From the NCBI RefSeq assembly GCF_001746415.1, contig NZ_MEHJ01000001.1, forward strand, positions 7,136,501-7,200,500: a DNA stretch of 64,000 nt. Reading direction: 5' to 3'. Position 1 is the stretch's first letter, and every line of letters begins with the position of its first letter. The position numbers and the translations under genes are program-made. The notes below the pieces were generated by a model, which ran no database searches, was not told the origin of the DNA, and saw only the letters and a program-made list of their open reading frames with translations. This document shows, one piece after another, positions 1 to 8,302 of the stretch. This DNA comes from Streptomyces agglomeratus. Its GTDB lineage: Bacteria > Actinomycetota > Actinomycetes > Streptomycetales > Streptomycetaceae.

Positions 1-1499
1 GTCGCGACGATGTCGGCGTCGGCGAGCGCGATGTGCTGCTCCGCCGGGTACTGCGGGCCGACGCGCGCGAGGGTGAGCGTGAGGCGGACCGTACCGTCGG
101 CGTTCGACATGGCGCGGCTGCGCAGCAGACCGTACGGATCGGCCGCTTCGACGCTCTCGTACGGCCGCAGCCCGAGGACCGAACGGTAGAACAGGGCCGC
201 CTCGTCGAACCGGTCCCAGGGATGGCTGAGCGCCACATGGTCGATGCCGCCGATGTGCCCCTCCGGCGGCGTCACGGCATCGAAGTCCTCGCGCCAGTGC
301 GGGTGCCCGGAGTCGCAGAAGAACAACTCGGTGCCGTCCGGCGTCGCGACGGCGTCCAGCCGCGCGGAACCGGGGGCGCGGTGGCGGGAGAGCGCGGGCG
401 ACAGCAGCGCCCTGGCGCGCTCGGCGGAGAGCGCCGGATCGGGGGACTCGACCCCGATGGCCACCAGCGAGGTGTCGGTGGGGCTGTCGGGGTGGACGCG
501 GCTGAGGAGGATCCTGGCGCGCCCTTGCTCCCAGAGCTCGACCGGCTTGGTCTCGTGCTGTCCCGTACGGGCGAATCCCAGGGCGCCGAGCAACCCGCCC
601 AGGCGCTTGTGGTCACGGGTGGCCAGCTCGGCGAAGGCGAAGCCGTCGGGCCGCACGGGACGGGGGAGCGGGGAGGCCGTGCCGAGCACCTGCGCGACGG
701 ACTCCTCCAGCGCGATCAGGGAGCGCATCGCGTCGACGGCGGTCCGCCCGGTGTCCGCCTGCCGGAGACTGTCGTTGAAGACCTCCAGCGACAGCGGTCC
801 GGCGTAGCCCGTGCGCAGGACAGGCGCCAGCAGCCCGGCAAGGTCGAAGCCGCCCTGGCCTGGGAAGCAGCGGTAGTGGCGGCTCCAGTGGAGTACGTCC
901 ATGGCGAGCAGCGGGGCGTCGGCGAGCTGGACGAAGAAGATCTTGTCGCCGGGGATGGCTTCGATACCGGCCGGGTCCGAACCGCGCGACAGGATGTGGA
1001 AGCTGTCCAGGCAGATGCCGAGGTTCGGATGACCGGCCATCCGTACGATCCGCCAGGCACGCGCGTACGTGTCGACGTGGCGGCCCCAGGCCAGCGGCTC
1101 GTACGCCAGCCGGATGCCGTGGTCGGCGGCCCGCTCCGCGAGCAGGCGCAACTGCTCGGCGGCGAGGGCGTCGTCGTCGACGGCCAGGGGGGAGACGTTC
1201 GAGCAGACAAGCATCATGCCGGCGCCGAGTCGCTCCATCATCCGGAACTTGTGCTCGGCACGCCGCAGATTGTCCGCCAGCCTGTCCGGGGCGACCGCCT
1301 CGAAGTCCCGGAACGGCTGGTACAGCTCGATGCGCAGGCCCAGGCTGTCGGCCCGCTCGCGGACCCGCTCCGGCGGCAGCGGGCAGCCGAGCAGGTCGTT
1401 CTCGAAGATCTCCACACCGTCGAACCCGGCCCGGGCGACCGCCTCCAGCTTCTCGGTCAGTGAACCGCCGACGCAGACGGTGGCGATGGACTTGCGCAT
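1..1499 (-). CDS. QuiC-like 3-dehydroshikimate dehydratase, two-domain (partial, runs off left edge)
   Basis: About 499 codons are visible; the C-terminus lies beyond the window. The N-terminal half reads as a sugar-phosphate isomerase/epimerase TIM barrel. Metal-ligand contexts YEPLAW, CLDSFH and SLEVFND supply the Glu/Asp residues expected in that fold. The C-terminal half carries two stretches typical of the vicinal-oxygen-chelate fold of 4-hydroxyphenylpyruvate dioxygenase (FAELATRDHKRLG, GGIDHVALSHPWDRFDEAA). This fusion is the QuiC type, which converts 3-dehydroshikimate to protocatechuate. The ATG at 1499 is preceded by AGGAGT. An apparent shikimate dehydrogenase remnant lies just upstream, which fits quinate/shikimate metabolism. 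The family assignment is firm; the exact substrate is inferred. Confidence 0.85.
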   Translation of the reverse strand, partial: MRKSIATVCVGGSLTEKLEAVARAGFDGVEIFENDLLGCPLPPERVRERADSLGLRIELYQPFRDFEAVAPDRLADNLRRAEHKFRMMERLGAGMMLVCSNVSPLAVDDDALAAEQLRLLAERAADHGIRLAYEPLAWGRHVDTYARAWRIVRMAGHPNLGICLDSFHILSRGSDPAGIEAIPGDKIFFVQLADAPLLAMDVLHWSRHYRCFPGQGGFDLAGLLAPVLRTGYAGPLSLEVFNDSLRQADTGRTAVDAMRSLIALEESVAQVLGTASPLPRPVRPDGFAFAELATRDHKRLGGLLGALGFARTGQHETKPVELWEQGRARILLSRVHPDSPTDTSLVAIGVESPDPALSAERARALLSPALSRHRAPGSARLDAVATPDGTELFFCDSGHPHWREDFDAVTPPEGHIGGIDHVALSHPWDRFDEAALFYRSVLGLRPYESVEAADPYGLLRSRAMSNADGTVRLTLTLARVGPQYPAEQHIALADADIVA

Positions 1500-1584
1500 G
1501 GGGGACTCCTGTCCTGGGGGCCACGGTCCTCGGGCGGCGACGGGCGGCCGTGGGAGCGGCCGTGCCGCCGCCCTCCAGCGTGCG

Positions 1585-1690
1585 TCAGCCGGCGCCGCGT
1601 GTCCGGTGCGGCGGCGCCGTGTCGAGCGGCCGGTAGACCACATCGGCGACGGGGAGCCCCGGATGCAGCAGCGCGGGCGCAGCGCGACGC
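1585..1690 (-). pseudogene. Remnant of the C-terminus of shikimate dehydrogenase (aroE-like)
   Basis: The minus strand reads ...LHPGLPVADVVYRPLDTA and then PPHRTRGAG and a stop. The segment VADVVYRPLDTA is the conserved near-C-terminal motif of actinobacterial shikimate dehydrogenases, where it normally continues LL-x-A-A-x-x-x-G. Nothing recognisable as the Rossmann or substrate domain lies upstream in any frame, so only about 30 codons remain. The position directly upstream of, and co-directional with, a dehydroshikimate dehydratase is where a functional partner gene would sit. I read this as a decayed aroE-quiC pair. A chance resemblance of a short peptide cannot be fully excluded. Confidence 0.55.
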
Positions 1691-1723
1691 TCACCCGGCA
1701 GGCGGTACGCCGTCGCCGTGGGC

Positions 1724-1799
1724 CGTGCCGCACCCGTCGCGGCTCTTCCCGCGCGTCCGGCCGTGCCGTGCCGCACCCGTCGTGGCTCTTCCCGCGCGT
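1724..1799. repeat. Imperfect 33-bp direct repeat (two copies)
   Basis: Copies at 1724-1756 and 1767-1799 match at 32 of 33 positions, offset by 43 bp. They lie in the non-coding stretch upstream of the secreted phosphodiesterase gene, next to the shikimate dehydrogenase remnant. Each contains CGGCTCTTCCCGCGCGT or the one-base variant. No coding role is evident. Confidence 0.8.
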
Positions 1800-2153
1800 C
1801 GCGCCCGGAACGCGAACGCGCCGCACCGGTCGCCGCTCCGTTCCGACGTGCCGTCAGAGAGCGCACTGGCCACGAGGGTCGCCGCACCGGCCGCCCCGCA
1901 GCCGCGGCAAGGCCGAACGGATGGCCCGCACCGCCGCCCGGCCGTCGGCTGCCCCGCACGGTAACCGCCGCCCCCTAACGTGAACGCGTCCGCACCGCGC
2001 AGCGGCGTGCCGCGCCCCGACCCGGTGTCACCTCGGCGGCGCCGCATGTTCGCCCCGAGGCTTCCGTCGCCCCCTGGTGTGTCGCGGTGCGCGCGGGCAA
2101 TGCTGTGGGCGGGGCAGCGCCCTGCCGCCGCTCCGCCCAACCAGCCGTCTCCC
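1800..2153. other. GC-rich intergenic stretch, no gene recognised
   Basis: Several open frames cross this stretch on both strands, but their translations are Arg/Ala/Gly-rich with no recognisable domain. It probably contains the promoter of the gene starting at 2164; no confident -10/-35 pair could be picked. Confidence 0.5.
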
Positions 2154-2163
2154 AGGAGGACTT

Positions 2164-5100
2164 GTGGGCCTTGGCACAGTTGGCTCCCTCGGACGAGCTG
2201 TCGCGCTCCTCGCGACGGCGACCGCGCTGACGGCCGGGGCGGTCTCCCCGGCGGACGCCGGTACGACCCCCGATCCACGCCCCCGTAACGCCGCGGAAGT
2301 GCTGAGACCCGTAGCCCCGCCGCCCGCGAGCGCCCCGGCCGGCAGCACCCGGTCCGTCGTCGACGGCGACGGCATCGAGACCGCCCGCAGCGCCCGCCCG
2401 GTCGCCCCCGGCGTCCGCCTCACCTCGTACGACCGGCTGGAATCCGACAAGTGGCTCCGGGTCGACGCGCTCTCCGTCGACCTCGGCGGCAGCGGCGTAC
2501 AGGCCGACTACCTGCACTCCGGGAAGGTCTCCGACCGCCGTACCGTCACCGAACTCGCCGCCGCGCACGACCCGGGCGAGGGCCGCCGTACCGTCGCCGC
2601 CCTCAACGCCGACTTCTTCGACATCAACCAGACCGGCGCCCCCCTGGGTCCCGGCGTCAAGGACGGCCGCCCCGTGCACTCCCCGGCCCCCGGCCTCCAC
2701 CGCTCCGTCGGCATCGGCCCCGGCAGCGCGGGCCGCGTCCTCCAGCTTTACTTCGAAGGCACGTTGACCCTGCCCACCGGCACTCGCCCCCTGGCGGCGT
2801 ACAACGCGGCCAATGTCCCGGCCGGGGGAGTGGGGGCGTACAACTCCGGCTGGGGGACGGCCGACCGCGCGCTCACGGTGGACGCCGCCACCCCTGTCGC
2901 CGAGGCCGCCGTACGGGACGGAAAGGTCGTCGAGGTCCGGGACCGGCCGGGCACCGGACCCATCCCCGAAGGTACGACGGTCCTCGTCGGACGCGAGGCC
3001 GGAGCGGCAGCTCTCACCGCGCTCGCGCCGGGCGATCCCGTGACCATGGAGTACAGGGCACGCAGCGACAGTGGACCTGTGCCGCGTACCTCCGTCGGCG
3101 GCCGTGAACTGCTCGTCGTGGACGGCGTACCGCAGAACCACGACGGCCAGGGCAACAACACCGCCGCGCCCCGCACCGCCGTCGGCTTCTCCCGGGACGG
3201 CGGTGAGATGCAGGTGATGACCGTCGACGGCCGCCAGGCCGACAGCGGCGGCGTCACCCTCACCGAACTCGCCCGGATGATGAAGGACGCCGGAGCGCAC
3301 AGCGCCCTGAACCTCGACGGCGGCGGCTCCTCGACCCTGATCGCCCGCGAACCCGGCAGCGACGCGCTCCAGGTGGAGAACAGCCCGTCCGACGGCAGCG
3401 AACGCACCGTGCCTAACGGCCTCGCCCTCACCGCTCCCGACGGCAGCGGGCAGCTGCGCGGCTTCTGGGTCGAGACGCGTACGCCCGCAGGCAGCGCACC
3501 CACCGCCGACCCGGTCGTGGGCGGCCACCCGGAGCGGGTCTTCCCCGGACTCACCCGGCAGCTCACCGCCGCCGGTTACGACGAGACGTACGGCCCGGCC
3601 GAGGGCCGTCCCCGCTGGCAGAGCTCCCGCGCGTCCGTGGGCCGGGTCGACGGCGACGGGCTGTTCACGGCCGGCCGCGGCGGCACCACGCGCGTGCGCG
3701 CGCACCGCGGCCCGGCCGAGGGCGGAACACGGCTGACCGTCCTCGACGACCTCGCCCGCATCGAGCCGACCACGCGGCGAGTGGGCCTCGCGGACGCGGC
3801 GGCCGGCGGCACGTTCGGCATCGTCGGGTACGACGCCCACGGCACCGGAGCCCCCGTGGAACCGCGCGACGTGAGGCTCGACTACGACCGTTCGCTGTTC
3901 GACATCCGCGACGACGGCCGGGGCAACTTCACCGTCACGTCCCGCACGGGCACCGGCGCCGGGCAGATCAAGGCCACCGTGGACGGCGAGGTCGCCTGGC
4001 TCGCCGTCAGCGTCGGCCTCGCGGAACAGGCGGTGTCGGCGTTCGACGACGCCGCTTCCTGGACGTTCAGCCAGGCGCGGGCGAGCGGTTCGGTCGCGGC
4101 GACACCCGAAGGGCACACCGGCACAGGGCTGAAGCTCACGTACGACTTCACGCAGTCGACGGCGACCCGCGCCGCGTACGCGAGTCCGCCGCAACCACCG
4201 CTCACCGTCGCCGGCCAGCCGCAGTCCTTCACGATGTGGATCAAGGGTGACGCCAGGGGCGCCTGGCCGACGCTGCACCTGAAGGACGCGGCCGGCTCCG
4301 ACCAGCTCCTGCGCGGCCCGTTCGTCACCTGGACCGGCTGGCGGCAGGTGACGTTCGCCGTACCGCCGGGTGCGGCGATGCCGCTCCGGGTCCACCGCTT
4401 CTATCTGGCGGAGACGGCGGCCGCCAAGCAGTACACGGGCGAGATCGTTCTGGACACCCTGACCGCCCAGGTGCCCCCCACCGTCGTACTCCCCGAGCGC
4501 CCCGCGCCCGCCGACCCGCTCATCGACCCGGCGGCCGAAACGGAGGGCCGGGACTGGCGGTTCGCGGTGATGTCCGACGCACAGTTCGTCGCCCGCGACC
4601 CGGACAGTGCGATCGTGGCACAGGCACGCCGTACCCTGCGCGAGATCAGGGCGGCGAAGCCGGACTTCCTGGTCGTCAACGGCGACCTCGTCGACGAGGG
4701 TTCACCGGCCGACCTCGCCTTCGCCCGCCGCGTCCTGACGGAGGAACTCGGGAACGCCCTGCCCTGGTACTACGTACCGGGAAACCATGAGGTGATGGGC
4801 GGAAAGATCGACAACTTCATCGCCGAATTCGGCCCCGCGCACCGGACGTTCGACCACGAGGGAACCCGCTTCATCACCCTGGACACGTCGAGCCTGAGCC
4901 TGCGGGGCGGCGGCTTCGCACAGATCAGGAACCTGCGCGCGCAACTGGACGCGGCGTCCGGGGACGACAGCGTCGGCTCGGTCGTACTGATCCAGCACGT
5001 GCCGCCGCGCGACCCGACCGGGCAGAAGGGCAGCCAGCTGGGCGACCGCAAGGAGGCGGCGCTCATCGAGCGCTGGCTGGCCGATTTCCGGCGTACGACC

Positions 5101-5697
5101 GGGAAGGGCGCGGGACTGATCGGCAGCCACGTGGGGGTCTTCCACGCGGCGCACGTCGACGGTGTGCCGTATCTGGTCAACGGCAACTCCGGGAAGACAC
5201 CGGCGGGCCCCGCGGACGAGGGCGGCTTCACGGGCTGGTCCCTGGTCGGCGTCGACAAGGTCTCGCCCCGCGAGCAGGCGACGGCCCGCCACCGCCCCTG
5301 GGAAGGCGGCCCCGACTGGGTGTCGGTGCAGACCCGCGCCCACGTGGACGCCCTGGTACTCGACGCCCCGACCGCACTGCCGCCGGGGCGCGCGGCGCCG
5401 GTGAAGGCAACGGTCACCCAGGGCGCGCGACGGGTCCCGGCCGCCTTCCCGCTGAGCGCGGACTGGACGGGCTCCCCGAACCTCCACATCGGCTCCGCCA
5501 AGGAGGCCCGGCCCCGGCACGCGGCGGCCTTCGACCCGGCGACGGGAACGCTGACGACGCTGCGCCCGGGAACGATCACACTCGTGGTGACGGTCAACGG
5601 TACGACGCAGCGCACCGAGGTCCGGGTGGGGGAGGAGAGAGCGGGTTCCGTGACGACGACGGCGGCGACGGCCTGGCCGCACGCCGCGGGTGGATAA
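2164..5697 (+). CDS. Secreted phosphodiester glycosidase / calcineurin-like metallophosphoesterase
   Basis: GTG start at 2164, chosen because AGGAGGA sits at 2154-2160 and translation then opens with a signal peptide ending near ...SPADA (about residue 32). Predicted length is 1,177 residues. Residues about 90-440 look like a phosphodiester glycosidase (NAGPA) domain, with ALNADFFDINQ and LNLDGGGSSTLIA. A Big/Ig-like segment and a carbohydrate-binding-like beta domain (about 620-770) follow. A metallophosphoesterase domain (about 798-1040) has GD in VVNGDLVDEG, GNHE and IQH. Its first motif is SDAQ rather than DxH, and its last is GSHVGVFH. The exported enzyme probably cleaves phosphodiester-linked sugars or wall glycopolymers outside the cell. 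It ends just before a strong terminator. Domain calls are firm; the substrate is unknown. Confidence 0.88.
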   Translation: MGLGTVGSLGRAVALLATATALTAGAVSPADAGTTPDPRPRNAAEVLRPVAPPPASAPAGSTRSVVDGDGIETARSARPVAPGVRLTSYDRLESDKWLRVDALSVDLGGSGVQADYLHSGKVSDRRTVTELAAAHDPGEGRRTVAALNADFFDINQTGAPLGPGVKDGRPVHSPAPGLHRSVGIGPGSAGRVLQLYFEGTLTLPTGTRPLAAYNAANVPAGGVGAYNSGWGTADRALTVDAATPVAEAAVRDGKVVEVRDRPGTGPIPEGTTVLVGREAGAAALTALAPGDPVTMEYRARSDSGPVPRTSVGGRELLVVDGVPQNHDGQGNNTAAPRTAVGFSRDGGEMQVMTVDGRQADSGGVTLTELARMMKDAGAHSALNLDGGGSSTLIAREPGSDALQVENSPSDGSERTVPNGLALTAPDGSGQLRGFWVETRTPAGSAPTADPVVGGHPERVFPGLTRQLTAAGYDETYGPAEGRPRWQSSRASVGRVDGDGLFTAGRGGTTRVRAHRGPAEGGTRLTVLDDLARIEPTTRRVGLADAAAGGTFGIVGYDAHGTGAPVEPRDVRLDYDRSLFDIRDDGRGNFTVTSRTGTGAGQIKATVDGEVAWLAVSVGLAEQAVSAFDDAASWTFSQARASGSVAATPEGHTGTGLKLTYDFTQSTATRAAYASPPQPPLTVAGQPQSFTMWIKGDARGAWPTLHLKDAAGSDQLLRGPFVTWTGWRQVTFAVPPGAAMPLRVHRFYLAETAAAKQYTGEIVLDTLTAQVPPTVVLPERPAPADPLIDPAAETEGRDWRFAVMSDAQFVARDPDSAIVAQARRTLREIRAAKPDFLVVNGDLVDEGSPADLAFARRVLTEELGNALPWYYVPGNHEVMGGKIDNFIAEFGPAHRTFDHEGTRFITLDTSSLSLRGGGFAQIRNLRAQLDAASGDDSVGSVVLIQHVPPRDPTGQKGSQLGDRKEAALIERWLADFRRTTGKGAGLIGSHVGVFHAAHVDGVPYLVNGNSGKTPAGPADEGGFTGWSLVGVDKVSPREQATARHRPWEGGPDWVSVQTRAHVDALVLDAPTALPPGRAAPVKATVTQGARRVPAAFPLSADWTGSPNLHIGSAKEARPRHAAAFDPATGTLTTLRPGTITLVVTVNGTTQRTEVRVGEERAGSVTTTAATAWPHAAGG

Positions 5698-5699
5698 GA

Positions 5700-5744
5700 G
5701 GGCCGGGTCCCTTGCCTGCCGGCCGCGGGCAGGGGACCCGGCCC
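5700..5744. terminator. Strong bidirectional hairpin terminator
   Basis: Perfect 12-bp arms GGGCCGGGTCCC (5700-5711) and GGGACCCGGCCC (5733-5744), with an inner CCTGCC/GGCAGG stem. It begins 2 nt after the stop at 5697, between convergent transcription units. Confidence 0.85.
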
Positions 5745-5764
5745 TGTGGGGCGGGCTTGCGGCC

Positions 5765-5951
5765 GGCCAACGCCCGCCGGGCTCGCGCCCCGGCCAACGC
5801 CCGCCGGGCTCGCGCCCCGGCCAACGCCCGCCGGGCTCGCGCCCCGGCAACGCCCGCCGGGCTCGCGCCCCGGCCAACGCCCGCCGGGCTCGCGCCCCGG
5901 CCAACGCCCGCCGGGCTCGCGCCCCGGCAACGCCCGCCGGGCTCGCGCCCC
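5765..5951. repeat. 27-bp tandem repeat array, seven copies
   Basis: Seven head-to-tail copies, 27 bp each except copies four and seven, which lack one C (26 bp). Each unit contains CGCCCGCCGGGCTCGCG, whose GCCCGCCGGGC core is self-complementary. All six frames are open because the repeat has no stops, giving spurious NARRARAPA-type peptides. It lies between a terminator and the convergent dhaM stop. There are no spacers, so it is not CRISPR. Confidence 0.95.
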
Positions 5952-5978
5952 GGCCACGCCCGGATCACGCGCCGAGCG

Positions 5979-6389
5979 TCACGCCTTGCGGTAGTCGTAC
6001 GCCTCCTTGGCCGCCGCCTCCACCGCGTCCAGGTCCGCGCCCGCCGAGGCGGTGACCAGCGCGGCCACGGCGCCCTCCACGAACGGCGCGTCCACCAGCC
6101 GCGCCCCGTCCGGCAGTTCGTCGCCCTCGGCCAGCAGCGCCTTCACCGTGAGCACCGCGCTGCCGAGGTCGACCAGCACGGCGACCCCCGCGCCCGCGTC
6201 CACCGACCTGGCCGCCTCGGCGATCAGCTCCGAGCTGGTGCCGAGCCCGCCGTCAGGCGTGCCGCCCGCCGCGGCCACCGGCGCGGTCTCCTTGCCGCCC
6301 GCGAGACCCTTCGCCAGCTCGGCAACGGAGGCGGCGACCGACGCACTGTGCGAGACCAGCACGATTCCGACGAGCTTCCCCCCGCTCAC
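5979..6389 (-). CDS. dhaM: Dihydroxyacetone kinase phosphoryl-donor subunit (PTS EIIA-type)
   Basis: A 136-residue protein with the PTS-EIIA fold of DhaM. The phosphorylated His is His14 in GIVLVSHS, and VLVDLGSAVLT is also typical. It should accept phosphate from HPr and pass it to ADP bound on DhaL. The GTG start overlaps the dhaL stop in a GTGA tetranucleotide (6386-6389), implying translational coupling. It is a single-domain DhaM without HPr or EI extensions, the usual short form in Gram-positive bacteria. Confidence 0.93.
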   Translation of the reverse strand: MSGGKLVGIVLVSHSASVAASVAELAKGLAGGKETAPVAAAGGTPDGGLGTSSELIAEAARSVDAGAGVAVLVDLGSAVLTVKALLAEGDELPDGARLVDAPFVEGAVAALVTASAGADLDAVEAAAKEAYDYRKA

Positions 6390-7003
6390 GCGCCCGCCTC
6401 CGCCGTGTCGGCGAGCGTACCGATGAGCAGCGCCGACGACGTCGCCCCCGGATCCTGGTGCCCGATGCTCCGTTCGCCGAGATAACTGGCCCTGCCCTTG
6501 CGCGCCTGAAGCGGTACGGTCGCCAGCGCGCCCTCGTCGGCCGCCTCCCGCGCCGCGCCGAACGACAGCGACTCGCCGAGCGCGCCGGCCGCCGGGATCA
6601 GCGCGTCGAGCATCGTCTTGTCCCCGGCCTTCGCCCCACCCAGCTGCGCCACCGCGTCGACGCCCGCACCGAGGGCCGCGGCGAGCTTCCCGGGCGTCAC
6701 CTCGCTGTCGTCTCCGAGCGCCTTGCCCGTACGCCGCAACAGCGTCCCGTACAGCGGCCCGGAGGCGCCGCCCACCGTCGAGATCAACTGCCGCCCCGCC
6801 AGTGCCAGCACCGCACCCGGTGTGGCGGGCCGCTCCTTCTCCAGCGCGGCCGCGACGGCCGCGAAACCGCGTTGCAGATTGCTGCCGTGATCGGCGTCGC
6901 CGATGGCCGAGTCCAGCTCGGTGAGGCGGCCGGCCTCACGGTCCACGGCGTCCGCCGTCGCGGACATCCAGCGACGGAAGAATTCGGCGTCGAGCACAAG
7001 CAC
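6386..7003 (-). CDS. dhaL: Dihydroxyacetone kinase ADP-binding subunit
   Basis: A 205-residue protein. DSAIGDADHGSNLQRGF gives the DxDxxxxN-type metal/nucleotide site near residues 30-45, and GGASGPLYGTLL is a typical DhaL glycine-rich loop. It holds ADP/ATP permanently and transfers phosphate to dihydroxyacetone bound on DhaK. The GTG start at 7003 has GGAG spaced 7 nt upstream. It lies 39 nt after dhaK and overlaps dhaM by 4 nt, so the three subunits form one operon. Confidence 0.93.
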   Translation of the reverse strand: MLVLDAEFFRRWMSATADAVDREAGRLTELDSAIGDADHGSNLQRGFAAVAAALEKERPATPGAVLALAGRQLISTVGGASGPLYGTLLRRTGKALGDDSEVTPGKLAAALGAGVDAVAQLGGAKAGDKTMLDALIPAAGALGESLSFGAAREAADEGALATVPLQARKGRASYLGERSIGHQDPGATSSALLIGTLADTAEAGA

Positions 7004-7042
7004 AAGATCTCCTTCACACGGTCGATACGGCTGTACGGCGTG

Positions 7043-8035
7043 TCAGCGTCCCCAGCGGAGCGCGGGAGTCTCGACCGGCGCGTCCCACAGCCGCAACAGC
7101 TCCTCGTCCACCTGGCAGAGCGTCACCGAGCAGCCCGCCATGTCCAGCGAGGTGACGTAGTTCCCGACGAGCGTACGGGCCACTGCGACGCCCCGCTCGG
7201 TCAGGACGCGCTGCACTTCCGCGTTGAATCCGTACAGCTCCAGCAGCGGAGTGGCGCCCATGCCGTTGACCAGTACGAGTACGGGCCGCGTCGGCCGCAG
7301 GTCATCCAGTACCGCGTCGACGGCGAAGTCCGCGATCTCGCCCGATGTCATCATCGGCCGCCGCTCGCGCCCCGGCTCGCCGTGGATGCCGATTCCCAAC
7401 TCCAGTTCGCCCGGCGGCAGATCGAAGGTCGGCGTACCCTTCGCGGGTGTGGTGACGGCGCTGAGCGCGACCCCGAAGCTCCGGGAGGACGCGTTCACCT
7501 GCCGCGCGAGTGCCTCAACCCGCTCCAGCGGCGCGCCCTCCTCGGCGGCGGCGCCGGCGATCTTCTCGACGAAGAGCGTCGCGCCCGTGCCGCGCCGGCC
7601 CGCGGTGAAGGAGCTGTCGGTCACGGCGACGTCGTCGTCGACGAGGACCTTGGCGACCTGAATGCCCTCGTCCTCGGCGAGTTCGGCGGCCATGTCGAAG
7701 TTGAGCACGTCGCCGGTGTAGTTCTTGACGACGAAGAGGACCCCCTGCCCACTGTCCACCGCGGCCGCGGCCCGCACCATCTGGTCGGGAACGGGCGAGG
7801 TGAACACCTCACCGGGACACGCGGCGGACAGCATTCCGGGCCCGACGAACCCGGCGTGCAACGGCTCGTGCCCACTGCCCCCTCCCGACACGATCCCCAC
7901 ACGGCCGGCCACGGGCGCGTCGGACCGTACGACGACACGGTTCTCCACGTCGACCGTCAGCCGGGGATGCGCGGCGGCCATCCCGCGCAACGCGTCGGCC
8001 ACGACGGTCTCAGCCACGTTGATGAGCATCCTCAT
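7043..8035 (-). CDS. dhaK: Dihydroxyacetone kinase substrate-binding subunit
   Basis: A 330-residue protein. SGGGSGHEPLHAGFVGPGM near residue 55 is the DhaK glycine-rich signature. GIGIHGEPG near residue 218 carries the His that binds dihydroxyacetone covalently as a hemiaminal. First gene of dhaKLM; AGGAGG is correctly placed before the ATG at 8035. The product is DHAP, which enters glycolysis. Nothing in the sequence shows the regulator. The 267 bp upstream to the next gene holds no recognisable gene. Confidence 0.95.
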   Translation of the reverse strand: MRMLINVAETVVADALRGMAAAHPRLTVDVENRVVVRSDAPVAGRVGIVSGGGSGHEPLHAGFVGPGMLSAACPGEVFTSPVPDQMVRAAAAVDSGQGVLFVVKNYTGDVLNFDMAAELAEDEGIQVAKVLVDDDVAVTDSSFTAGRRGTGATLFVEKIAGAAAEEGAPLERVEALARQVNASSRSFGVALSAVTTPAKGTPTFDLPPGELELGIGIHGEPGRERRPMMTSGEIADFAVDAVLDDLRPTRPVLVLVNGMGATPLLELYGFNAEVQRVLTERGVAVARTLVGNYVTSLDMAGCSVTLCQVDEELLRLWDAPVETPALRWGR

Positions 8036-8302
8036 GCGTACCTCCTGGTTGACGCTGCTGACCTGCTACTGGTGGTTCGGTGACCGACCGCTGTCCAGGT
8101 GAGTCGGCCTCTTGACCGGCTGAGCCCAGTATCGAGGGCACTTCGCCGAGCGTCGCGTATTGCGAATGCTGAACTCCCGCAGCGCTCGTGGTGCAGGCCG
8201 GCATGTACTTCCACCGCAAGCACAGCATCGCGGTGAACTGGGCAAGGGACGAGCCGGCCAAGAGGTGGCGAGCGCCCGCTCCCGGGTGGTCACACGGGTC
8301 CG

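Noticed and set aside
1975..4395. An 806-codon minus-strand open frame
   Set aside because: It is antisense to the secreted phosphoesterase; the translation has no domain and reflects GC codon bias.
5765..5951. CRISPR array
   Set aside because: Units abut directly with no unique spacers and there are no cas genes.
5594..6485. Several long open frames through the 27-bp repeat
   Set aside because: The repeat has no stop codons in any frame; the peptides are repeat artefacts.
8036..8302. Degraded gene between dhaK and the NTPase
   Set aside because: Short frames such as FHRKHSIAVNWARDEPAK hinted at a remnant, but no family could be named.
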